From Lactarius indigo (Eukaryota > Basidiomycota > Agaricomycetes > Russulales > Russulaceae), in assembly GCA_025766275.1 (NCBI GenBank), contig JAFKAC010000004.1, positions 248,001 through 312,000 of the forward strand: a DNA stretch of 64,000 bases, in the 5' to 3' direction. Shown here piece after piece: positions 45,781 to 56,274 of this stretch (position 1 is its first letter; each line of letters opens with the position of its first letter). The translations under genes were made by a program, and so were the position numbers. Below the pieces are notes generated by a model. That model was not told where the DNA came from and did no database searches. It saw nothing but the letters and a program-made list of their open reading frames with translations.

Positions 45781-47160
45781 AGCGTCTAGGACACTGGTGA
45801 GGAAGACGCACCCAGGTCCCAGACACGCGACAACGCACGAGAATAATGTGAACTAGGTGAGCTGTTCAGATACCCATATCCAAGCCATCCATAGGCCAAT
45901 GGACGCTGGATTGAGGTCGAACCTGCCAAACTTAACCGGTATCGCCTAGACAAGTGGAATGAGGGCCATGGCGGCTATGTTGAGCAGCGCGTAGCTGGAT
46001 ACCGATACCAGGACCGGCCTCGTGAGCAATGTTCGCAGCGGTAGTGGCCCCTCCAGGTCTTGCTTCGGGGCCTGGCTAGCGCTTTTCTTCTGTGATACTA
46101 TGTCCAGATTGGTCTTCGCAGACTGGACCTTTGGTGTAGAGTTGCGTTCTAACGTCTTCCAATGACGTATTATCCCGCGATTCTCCCCAGGAAGTTTTTG
46201 GAAACCTACTTCTAAATATGTCGCCGCCATGAAGAACGATATGAGTGCTAGGCAGCAGTCACGAGGTATGGGTATTCGGCCCAAAAAGGGTGCGAGAAGA
46301 GATCTGGCCAGTGATCTTGTAGTCGCGATAAGACATCACCAATGAAAGGCCTAAAGGTCCCGGAATGCCATCAGCGAAGGTGGGGAAAAGAGAGATAGGC
46401 AGAACCCTATCGTGTAACCAGCCGGCTGCCGGACGAACCATAGGCAACAACGAAAACCCCGCGGGCGACGTTTGTCTCGTCCGTGAGCTCCACGATCTAC
46501 TCCTTATGACCCCAAGGTTGCCACTCAGGACGCCGTTAAAACAGTGACTGCAAATGACGCCGAATTAGTGTACGAACTTGCATTGGAAAGCGGTCACGTG
46601 CACCTGAGGACGAGCACCCAAAAGGAACGGGAAAGGTGGAACAAGGTTGTAGATACCACGGAGCCTGCGAGACCCAATAAAAGGATGGACTTGTACCCTA
46701 TATGATCAGAGCACCGGCTCTACTGGAAGGTGGTGACGGCGTCAGTGGCATAATGTAGGGACATCTGTGATGCTTCGATGAGCGGCCGCCGGTGTTGAGG
46801 CGAGTAGATGGTATCTACGAGCAGCGCGGTGTCATAGCCCACTTTCTGCCTGTCGCTTTCGATGACCAATAGGTCGCTAACAAGTTGAACGCAACAATAG
46901 TGGAATATCAGTGCCAGTGCATTGCGAATGAACGAGAATCCACCTCGCTGATGTAGGAGCTGATGGAATGGGGCGCGCAATTGGCTCTGCAAGGCGAGCC
47001 GAGAGGAGGGAGAACTGGGTCTTGGGTAGCGGCGTCGGCTTTCGCTGTACTCCGTCGTGGAGAAGAGGCGTCTCCTCATCAGCGACGACGATTTCACAGG
47101 AGACACGTGGTGGGTTGGGAGTGGGATCGAATTATTAACGAGGACAGTGGGTCTCAGCAT
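45781..47160 (-). pseudogene. MFS-beta transporter pseudogene, cassette 6
   Basis: Readable blocks: SESRRRYPRPSSP-like start region, NREIVWGDT-type debris, SQAPKQDLEGPLPLRTLLTR, VSVSSYALLNIAAMALIPLV and then a stop, LNPASIGLWM. The C-terminal third is missing at the STAND junction. Multiple frame changes. Confidence 0.65.
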
Positions 47161-47564
47161 AACTCGGCATTGAGAGCTCCAGTGGAGACCGGCTATAGTA
47201 GGTGGCCCACTGTAGGTGCTCCGGTGATGCTTAGAGCCATTTTTGCTCTGGGGTCAGATTTTCGTTCGCTATTAGTCCAAATAAATGTGCGACTCACCAA
47301 CATAATCAATTGGCTCAGCAGGCCCGGGCCAAGAATAGCATCCTCTAGTCATATTCACCTTTTGAACGGGCTCCACCACGATTCCCCTACTGCTTTCGCC
47401 ACCAGTGTTGTAATGGCTTGACGGTTTGGTTGGTGATAGACTGATCAATGCGATATGGGATAACACAGGCCACGGAACCATGGTCGTAGGGCATTGAAGG
47501 GGAGCGCGTAACTTAGTCATGAGCCTAGTGCCGAAGGAGGGTGGATACGGCGGGATGTACAAAT

Positions 47565-48080
47565 TACCGTATCAGCTGTATCTTGTTTTTCGAGCTGGTC
47601 ACGTCGAGACGTACATGTATAGTACCGTAACCCTCGTGCTTTCATCACTAGTGAGCACAGTAGTGGGAGAGCGAATGGAAAGGGGCCCTCACAACAGACG
47701 ATGGCTCAGGGCCGCACATCCATTCTCATCCTCAGGCCAGTGTAGACGCCGTAAGAGGCCGCCCCCTGTCGCCCCCAATACGGCAGCATGCAATCAGTAT
47801 CAAAATCGGGCAGTGTTGTTGGAAAAACACCGCATCTTGGGGTTTGGCAGGTAGCTGCTGCCGTCGTTGATGGTTGTGGCCCTTAACACTTTGAGAATTG
47901 GAGTGCGATGCCATCCAGTTTGACACGCCACTGCGACCCAGAGCCACAACCCATCAAAGCGTGGGAGCAAACCCAAGCCCGATTTTAGAGGAGTGATAGG
48001 AGGGGTGTGACAGTACATGTTCATGTTCAGGTACAGTACGGTAGACACGAAGTGAGTTGGATCCATTACTTAAGCGAAAC
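47565..48080 (+). repeat. R1 repeat, cassette 6, first copy (truncated)
   Basis: Starts ACCGTATCAGCTGTATCTTG and continues through TTGTTGGAAAAACACCGCAT to AGTTGGATCCATTACTTAAG, then stops without the A run. A second R1 copy follows at 48,340. Confidence 0.6.
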
Positions 48081-48339
48081 ACTGTGAATCAGGAGTCAAA
48101 AATATGTAGGCCTAAGCCTTGCGGCTCTGGAAAGTAAAGACGGGGACTTGGGCCCATGGGAGACGCAAGGAAAATTTGAAGCCCGGGACGTAAGCCTTAC
48201 CAAGACGCTCTCGGGGCTCAGTCTCGGCCCGTCTTCCGACGTCCGTTTTGGGCCAGCTTCCGGCCTAAGAGCCGGGCCCGCAAACCACTAGACCTGAATG
48301 AGGGCGAATATGGCAGAGTGTGCAAATTCATATCACCAG
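48081..48339. other. Orphan sequence between two R1 copies
   Basis: A GC-rich block (GACTTGGGCCCATGGGAGAC, CTCAGTCTCGGCCCGTCTTC, AAGAGCCGGGCCCGC) found nowhere else in the window. No open frame; possibly a fragment of another element inserted into R1. Confidence 0.35.
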
Positions 48340-48945
48340 TTGCTTATCCATTTTGTTTCGAGTTGGTCATCACATTACATCGGGGTTTACAGTAACCTAG
48401 TGTGATAGGCAACCCGCATGATTTCCTGTCATCACTCGTATTTATGAGTGAGCGCTAGTGAGTGACGTGGGTGCGAGCACAGTCTGGGTGCCTCCGTTTT
48501 GCATTCCACGTTCGCATGCCTCCAAAACTAACCCTGGGGGCACGCAATCAGCCTTGACCTTGGATGCGGCGTTGCCCCTCATCGTAGCTTATTAGTGGGT
48601 AATTGCTGTCGTTGTTGATGGTCGTGGCCCTTTGATGGCCCTCAACGCTTGCCTCAACACTTGCCTCAACATCTCGAGAATTGGAGTACCGTGTCATCCA
48701 TCCAGTTTGGCACATTACTGAAATTCAGAACCACAACCCATCAAGGCTATCAATCCCGATTTTAGAGGATAGATAAGAAGAGCCATCACAATAGCGCGTT
48801 CATGTCATGTTCATGGGTTGGAATCTAAACAGTGACCCAGTTTGGTAAATTACCTAAGCGAAATTAAGTTGGAAATCGCTATTCCAATTGAGATGGGATC
48901 ATTCTGAATCGTTATCGGAGAAATAGGGGTGAAAAAAAAAAAACT
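48340..48945 (+). repeat. R1 repeat, cassette 6, second copy
   Basis: R1 landmarks ATCCATTTTGTTTCGAGTTGG, GTTCGCATGCCTCC and TCAACATCTCGAGAATTGGA, ending GGGGTG plus a 12-A run beside MLKL-F. Confidence 0.6.
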
Positions 48946-49190
48946 GCACAGCACTGGTCGCGCGATCTTTGACTGAATAGAGCGCTTAATTACGTGGGAC
49001 TGGTCTGAAGAAGTCCCAAAAGGGCCAGGACAGTAAATCGGCTCCTTAGCATTCAACCTGGCACCCGAAAGGGCATCCAGGGCACCATTGATAACCCAAA
49101 ATATCTGTGCAGAATTTGACCTCTGAGGAATGGACCTAGAGGAGGCGAGATTAACATATGATAGTGTCTCTCAACACAGCTGAGAAAAGC

Positions 49191-50096
49191 CTATGGTGGT
49201 GTGACTGTTGCTTCAATCGGGCCAGAGTTGGTGATGACCTATTGCCCCGGTGAGAGTGTCAGCCGTGCAGATTTAAATTCATATTACTATGCCCACCTCT
49301 CTTCTTTGCACAATCATTGCAAATCGAATGTCCAACCCCAGCTCAGCCTATGAGGAGATATGTCGCCCGTCTGACGCGAATAAGTATAAAACACACCTGA
49401 AATGCTTGGAGCACGTTAGATAACTCTACATCACATCTCTTGATCCTCGTCAACAGATCCTTGCGTAGAAGGAATCCTTTGATGCCCTTTCTCTTCGAGC
49501 ACTTCTTCATAACCCGTTCGATCCTATCCAGCTCTCTAGTCCTTCGTCAGATCGTGAGGATCAGGGAGCATGATAGTCACTGTAGAGACGAACCTTTGAA
49601 GGGAACTCAGAATATCCCGCAGAGGAGTTGGTAGTTCTTCCTCGCTCAGGTTATACTTTTCAGAGACATTGACAATGATCCTCGCGATTCTGGCGAGTTT
49701 TCCCATCACGATTTCGCACTCCCCTCTATATTGCTTCACTTCCTGGAAACATACTCGTCAGAACCTTGTCAAAGGAATGTGTATAAGATGTACATCGCGC
49801 ATGGTGAGTGCCTGAAGCAGGAGACCGGCGATGGGGGCAATGAATGGGAGGCTAGTTGCCAGAGAACTACCCTCCTTGAGAAGTGCAAGCGACGTTTGAA
49901 TCGTGCTCATCGCAATATCATCGTTTGCGTCGATGTCCCAAGATATGTCAGAGACAACAGCGGACCCATCTGGCCAAAGTCTATTAGAAAATTGTAATAT
50001 AGTGGCCCCTAGTTAATACTTACAAGCTGGATGATCGTCGGACGTTGCAAGGCGAGGTCTTCGGGTCTTTTTGAGAGAAAACAGTTTGAACAACAT
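49191..50096 (-). CDS. MLKL-NTD-like four-helix protein, copy F (shortened C-terminus)
   Basis: Start MLFKLFSLKKTRRPRLATSD, intron, SAVVSDISWDIDANDDIAMS, SLALLKEGSSLATSLPFIAP, LLLQALTMRD, intron (GTACAT donor), EVKQYRGECEIVMGKLARIA, RIIVNVSEKYNLSEEEL, ELDRIERVMKKCSKRKGIKG, LLRKDLLTRIKRCDVELSNV, LQAFQAELGLDIRFAMI. The donor that joins the last exon in the other copies (ACC|GTAAG) is ACC|ATAGG here, so the frame stops at TAG 49191-49193 after EATVTPP. The C-terminal NSAQIFW tail is still recognisable downstream but cannot be joined by the usual splice. It is divergent from the intact STAND gene 568 bp away. Confidence 0.68.
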
Positions 50097-50664
50097 CCTC
50101 GACAAAAACTATGGTGGTAACAGGGAGGTGAAAAGGTATGAACACCCACATAGCCGGCTAGTAGGAATTCGAAGAGCTCCAGCGAAGACCTGACTGAACT
50201 TTAAAAACTAGTACAGTACATAAGCAAGCGATAGACGATAGTCGTTCACCTGGCAGTGCAGTTACCATTTCCCTAGGACACTGCCTCTGAGATGCATCAT
50301 ATCGATTGTTTTCTCGCACAATGTTGGTTCTCGAACACTTGACGGTTCTAAATAATAGGCTGATGTAGGTTACTATGAGGCTCGAAGATAGGGATAAAAA
50401 TGCGTTGGCGCACACCTTCCGAGTCAAGTTCTGAGCCTCTGGATTTCCTCCAAGGATAAAAGTCTTGAACCACATAAGCGTGTAGAGATATCCATACACT
50501 TCACTTTTATTCTTACTCTTCATTTCGCTTTCTCGGACTGTGTAGCACACAGAATGCTCGACCTCAGGCTGAAAGCGCGCTCAACTGTGGCGGCGCTCGG
50601 GCCTCCGTTTATCTAATTATACAGGCTCTGACGTAATCACTTTGGAACCTCGAAACTAACCAAC
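50097..50664. promoter_or_regulatory. Shared divergent intergenic region, MLKL-F / STAND
   Basis: This region lies between two start codons facing away from each other. It contains CCCTAGGACACTGCCTCTGA (50,271), ATGCATCATATCG and GATAGGGATAAAAATGCG (50,386), the same ordered boxes seen in cassettes A, C, D and E. The inference is a bidirectional promoter; no transcription data are available here. Confidence 0.55.
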
Positions 50665-53600
50665 ATGATCATGTCACGGTCTCAGGCTACGGGGAGCCCG
50701 AGCGTGGTATCCTCAATCGTTTCTCCCGACCTTCGATCGCTCTTCGAGGCTGCCTTGAGTGAGTACGAGAAGCGAAGTGGGACAAATTTGATCCACAATG
50801 AGCTTGTCCTCAAGCTCGAATATTGTGACTCTGCTGACTCTGTCATTGCTGTGCTCCAAGATCAAGCACAAGGGTTTCGAAAGTATCGAGGGGACGACGG
50901 CAGAGTGATGAAATGGCTCAAGCGGTCAGTGCAAATCTTGTATACCCTATCTACCAGTACTGTGCTCGGAGAAGGTATTGGTCTGGTTTGTTGGCCCCTC
51001 GTTCTGCACGGCTACGCTACAATCCGTCTAGCCATTTCCGCCCGCAAAAGCGATTCTCGCTGGTTTCGGAATCCTCCCCTCCGTATGTACCCACTGGTTC
51101 CGTCCAGACTGGTTTTTATATCTGCGACTACCCTCAGGCGATCAACGACGTTAGCGCTAGCTACGATGCCGTTTTGGATCTCTTCGAATTGTCTGAAAAC
51201 TTTCTGAGACGCCTCGATATTTATACCAAAATCCCACCTACGACCGCGATGACTGGGATAGTCGTCAAGATCCTTGTTGAGCTCCTTTCTACACTTGCCC
51301 TTGCGACTCAACAGATAAAGCAGGGACGATTGAGTGAGTCTACCTCTCCGTGAGCACGTCGTTTTTCACTGGAGGTGACTAGAAAAGTTCGGGAAGAAGC
51401 TTTTTGGGGAGAACGATGTCGAGGCGATTCTGCGGAGATTGGACCGACTGACGCATGAGGAGGCTTGGACGACTGCCGCGCAGACTCTGGAGGTCGTCTA
51501 CAGTCTTGTGAACAGTATTAGGGCTGTCATGGACAGTATGCTGCGTTCTTTAGCTCCTACAACTGGATCTGATGAGCGCTTATAATCCCAGATGAAAATG
51601 CGTCTCTAGCGAGCGACGTCCGACTGGCCCTAGGTGTGTTTAGTTCACTTGTGTAAATTTGCACAATTTGAGTGTGCGTCGCAGTGACCCTTCAGGACAT
51701 CGCGAGCGACATGAACAAGGAGAAACGTTCGTTGTCTCTCTACAGTCTCAGATTCTCACAGGATGAGATGAAGAACGGATTCCAGGTGACCGCTTACAGG
51801 AGAGGTCTCGACAGTGGCTCTCCCCTCCAGATCCATCGAAAAACTACAATATTGCGTGCGACGCTCACCATTATGGCACTGCGACCTGGTTTATCCAGAG
51901 CGCCGCATTTTTGGAGTGGCAAACGAGGGCGTCCTTATTATGGATTCACGGAAAACGTGGGTACCCTTTGCCCAAGTTCATACCAGACGACCACTGATAT
52001 GGTCTCGGTTTATAGCGGGCTCAGGGAAGAGCGTTCTCTGGTATGCAGACCGTGACCTTTTAATGATTTCGCACTTCCGGTTCTCATGTCACCCACTAGC
52101 TCAACAATCATCAGTTACATCGGATGTATGCAAGAGGTTGGACTGGCGTCGATGGCCTTCTTCTATTTTGACTTTAGGGACGAAGAGAAAAAGAATCGCC
52201 GAGGCCTTTTGGCTTCTCTTCTCGTCCAAATCTGTGCTCAGTCTGACCAGTGCTGCGACATCCTTTCCCGCTTGTATTCAAGATACGACAGTGGCTCTCG
52301 ACAGCCTAGCGATGGAGCCCTCTTAGACTGTCTGAAAGAAATGCTCACAGTTGCTGCCCTTGGTTCAACGTATATTATAGTTGATGCGCTCGACGAATGC
52401 CCGAGAACTCCTGGTATACCATCTGCTCGCGAAAAGGTTCTGGGTCTCGTGAAGGACCTCGTCAATCTCAACCATCCACATCTGCACCTATGCGTTACCA
52501 GCCGCCCTGCGGTGGGCATCCGGGCTGTCCTCCTACCTTTGGCATCCCACTCAGTGTCTCTTCACGATGAGATAGGACAGGTTGGGGATATCAACAGCTA
52601 TATTTCTTTCGTCATGACCTCAGATGCGAACACGAGCCGATGGAGAGAGGAAGAAAGGAATATCGTGATAGATCGGCTCTGCCAAAAGGCCGACGGAATG
52701 TGAGGCGTTCTGTACTGGGCATTCTAATAGGACCTTACGACATGACACAGGTTTCGGCGGGTGTACTGTCAACTAGACAGGTTACGTCGATGCCTTCCAG
52801 GGCGCATCCGGCGTACGTTGGACGAATTACCTTGGACGTTGGACGAAACATACGAACGTACATTGCAGGATATTGACGAAGAAAACTGGACGTATGCGCA
52901 TCGCCTCTTCCAGTGCATCGCCGTGGCTTCGAGACCGCTTCGAGTCGAGGAACTTGCTGAGTTTCTCGCGCTCGATTTTGATGCTGGGGAAACCCCCACA
53001 TTGGTTTCGTCTTGGCGCCCAGAAAACGCCAGAGATGTTGTACTTTCTACGTGTTCCAGCTTGGTCGCCATCGTCGTCGTGGACGGTTCGCAGGTTGTCC
53101 AATTTTCCCACTTTTCTGTAAAGGAATTCCTGATGTCGAATCGACTTGCGAGAAGACGCGCCTCGCGGTTCCACGTCTCACTCGAACCTGCCCATACGAT
53201 CGTCGCCCGAGCGTGTCTTTCCGTTCTGCTACAGCTAGACAAGAATATCAACAGAAATAGCACCAAGGACTACCCCCTCTCCGCTTATGCTGCTCGGCAC
53301 TGGGTAGATCACGCCAAGTTCGGAAATGTGTCCGCACGTATAGAAGACGCCACGAGACGTTTGTTTGACCCAGCTGGATCGCATTTTTCTGCCTGGATTT
53401 GGATACATAATCCGGATAGGGACCTGCGGTCGTCTATGATCTCAGAAATTCCTTCACGGCCTACCGCATCACCGATATACTATGCCACGGTTCGCGATCT
53501 CCCCGACGTGGTAGAATGGCTCGTCACTGTATGCCATCAGGACTCGAACGCGCGAGGTGGTGATCATGGGACACCGTTACGCGCAGCCGCTTCGTTGGGA

Positions 53601-53807
53601 CGTGTGAAGGTAGCACAGGTGCTAGTCAAATGTGGCGCAGACGTGGATGCTAACAGTAGCTTTCCCTGGGCCCCGTTACTCTTGGCGTCAAGTAACGGAT
53701 ACGTGGAACTTTCCCGTCTGTTAGTCGAGCGCGGCGCAAATGTCAATATCCGAAGCGACGGTGGTTGGACATCCATTCTCCTAGCAGCAGGCGGGGGCCA
53801 TCTGTAG
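50665..53807 (+). CDS. STAND receptor: Goodbye-like domain, NACHT, ankyrin repeats
   Basis: Ten exons (50665-50985, 51032-51082, 51138-51333, 51383-51535, 51592-51633, 51685-51726, 51786-51956, 52016-52040, 52100-52699, 52751-53807) total 2658 nt with all phases closing: 885 residues. The N-terminal ~250 residues form a fungal STAND Goodbye-like helical domain (LFEAALSEYEKRSG, VMKWLKRSVQIL, SASYDAVLDLFELSENFL). Then RQWLSPPDPSKNYNIACDAH leads to Walker A GKPGSGKS (assembled over an intron, ~325-332) and Walker B IIVDALDE (~427). A winged-helix-like region with FSHFSVKEFL follows, and ankyrin repeats begin at ~805. An in-frame TAG (53805-53807) replaces the usual Q in GGHLQIVELL; the frame then continues to 54143. 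The family works as nucleotide-dependent sensors in fungal non-self recognition and cell death. Confidence 0.82.
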
Positions 53808-54143
53808 ATTGTAGAGCTCCTGGTTATGCATGGCGCAGATCCAAACGTCCGGAGACACGGTGAGGTAACTCCACTCCATAAGGCACTTAGTGGGGAGCAT
53901 CTCGTGGTCTCACAGTTGCTGCTTGAGCACGGCGCGGATATCAATTCTCTGAATAACAAGGGCGAGAACCTATTGCACCTGGCATCGCTACGCGGACAAC
54001 TGAAGATCGTGCGATGGCTGCTCGAGAATGGCGCCAGTATTGACGACCTGGATAACATGGGTCGGACTCCGTATCTACTGGCATCCGAAGCAGGACACGA
54101 GGTGGTTGCCCAACTCTTATTGGATCACGGCGCAGAGTGGTAA
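53808..54143 (+). pseudogene. Ankyrin-repeat extension of the STAND gene beyond the TAG
   Basis: In the same frame after the TAG, about three more ankyrin repeats are open: VELLVMHGADPNVRRHGEVT, PLHKALSGEHLVVSQLLLEH, GENLLHLASLRGQLKIVRWL, TPYLLASEAGHEVVAQLLLD, ending GAEW-stop. With readthrough or editing the protein would be 997 residues. The repeats look undamaged, so the stop is recent, or bypassed, or an error. Confidence 0.75.
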
Positions 54144-54815
54144 GAGTGGTTACTGTTTGATATCTACACGGTACATTTGATGACCTTTTTCTTAATCGAT
54201 CGTCCCCGGGCCATTAGTTAATGTGACCCGATATCATATACCTGCATCCACGCGACTCCGTCCACATGTGTGCGACTTTTTCTTGTACAACTCGTATCCG
54301 ACTCATTCTCGCGCGACTTGTATATCGCTTTGCAATGAAACCCGAGAGCCAACTGCGCGAGCCAACTCCGAGTCAGAGTTACAAGGACGGGAAATATGAT
54401 TTGCATATTAATCGCGAGCGATCTGGGTTAATGAACAGAAGTCTCAATTTCTAAGAAAATTGGAATCACGAGAGGTACAGAGGCTCCGTCGTGGAGCCGC
54501 GACTCGGGCCACTGCATCTGCTTCCGCATAGTACTGGCGCTACAGCACCCAGGCCGAATCTGGGCCACAGAATGTTCATATTGGTACATGGCAGACTCGA
54601 CACGACTCGTATGTCCATTCGAACGGCGCTCTCCTGAATTGAGTATATTACAATTACCATTTCCCGACGACTTTACAAGGTATTACAAGAAAATATGAGG
54701 AATTACAGAGCAAGTAAATAAATATCGTAGCCAATTTGTGCTATTGGGACCGCAAGAAATAAACGAGTGGTAGCGAAGAGAGTGAGAGGTAGAAAGAAAA
54801 TCGGCACTGAAGAGA
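54144..54815. other. STAND / aquaporin convergent 3' region, no gene seen
   Basis: Short frames only; both flanking genes end here (STAND on plus, aquaporin on minus). AT-rich around 54,650-54,760, consistent with 3' ends. Confidence 0.4.
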
Positions 54816-56274
54816 TTAGACCGCGTCCATAGCCGACGAAGATGGGGTCAGCGTGGCAGCATCGTCCTTCTTCGAAGGAGCAGAAGGATACCGGCGTGCA
54901 GCGGCGCATCTACGAATGAAGATTGAGCGACGAATGAAAATGGACCCACGCAGAACGATCTGAAACTTACGGCGTGTTGATGATGCTGTCCCTGCCCTGG
55001 TAGATGAGACAGTCGTAAATGAAGGTTGCGGTGATGCCTCCAGCCATGGGGCCGAGGAGCGTGCACCAGAGCCAGTATTGACTACGGAAATTGAAGACTG
55101 CAACACGACAACGTCTATCAGCCAGCGAGCGCTTTCTCTTTGTCTCGACGCCGCACCTTCTCTGCCGTAACCGACCGTCCAAGTCATCAAGCGAGGTCCG
55201 AGGTCACGCGCGGGATTGACCATGTAACCTGTATACGATGTCGTCAATATTATGGCAACAAGTCCGCTGGACTTTCGAGTGACCTGTCTGCAACCCGAAT
55301 GAGGCACCAATTCCTACTACGACGAAGTAAACTGCGATTGCGAGCATCCCAATGGGAGTGGGACCGTTTTTCGGATCTGTGATTATCCAGACGGTGATCA
55401 CGAGGAGGAAGGAGCAGATGAACTGCGAAGAGCACACAGGTCAGATGCGGACACTGGCGTATAAAGAGCAGAGGTTACCTCGTCAAAGAAGCAGTTTGCA
55501 GCGGTCATGTACGGCGGCTAAATGCAGCACGCGAACACGCATTCATCAGGAATTGGTCACTCAATTCCTCCAGGTTAAGACGTACTGGGTATGGGGTAAA
55601 GTATCCCGCAGTGCCAGGTACAGTGCGTATGCCTTTCCCCTCGACCAGGTCAATTGCGTGGAAGTAGTTGGCGTATACAATCAGTGCGGCCAGGTACGCG
55701 CCTAAGACTTGGCTGAAGATGTACACCGGCACCTTCTTCCACGGGAACCCACGGAACATCGCCGCACAGACGGTCACCTGACGTCCGTCCGAAAATGAGA
55801 ACACGCGGTCAGCACAAAGAAGTTGTTAAAAAACTACGATAGCAAATGACGTACGACGGGGTTGATGTGTCCACCAGATACGCCGGCAGAGATCCACACT
55901 CCAAGTGCTGCGCCTGCGAGAAACTATCATCAAAAATGACCGTTCGGCAGCTAGAACAGTATGCGACTTTACCTATTCCCCAAGCAGTGTTGACTGACAA
56001 CCAGTCGCCGGCAGGGGCAGGCGTCACCTTTGGGTTGCTGCCTAGTGAGACCTGACAGACGACGCCATCTCCGAACAGGACGAGGATCATCACGCCCAGC
56101 ATCTCGGCCGCTGGTGCGCGAATATATTCTCTGGTGCAAGAAAGGACACTCAGTCAGTCAATCTGTCGACGGGGGTGGTCGGTGGGTAACTGCATCGTAC
56201 CGAATTTGGGCCCAGCGATTAGGGAAGCGGGTGTAGTAGTCTTGCATTGATCCATACTTCTCATGAGACGGCAT
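54816..56274 (-). CDS. Aquaglyceroporin (MIP family, FPS1-like)
   Basis: Nine exons (56274-56201, 56130-55973, 55913-55855, 55777-55586, 55517-55479, 55422-55284, 55228-55157, 55097-54971, 54909-54816) total 954 nt and close in phase: 317 residues. Six TM segments: EMLGVMILVLFGDGV; LGVWISAGVSGGHINPV (first NPA-type box is NPV); VYIFSQVLGAYLAALIVYAN; FICSFLLVITVWII; IGMLAIAVYFVVVGIGASFG; a second half-helix with MVNPARDLGPR (NPA box followed by RD, typical of glycerol-conducting members); WLWCTLLGPMAGGITATFIY. It forms a plasma-membrane channel for water and glycerol, used in osmotic adjustment. The start MPSHEKYGSMQDYY fits the family N-terminus. Confidence 0.9.
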
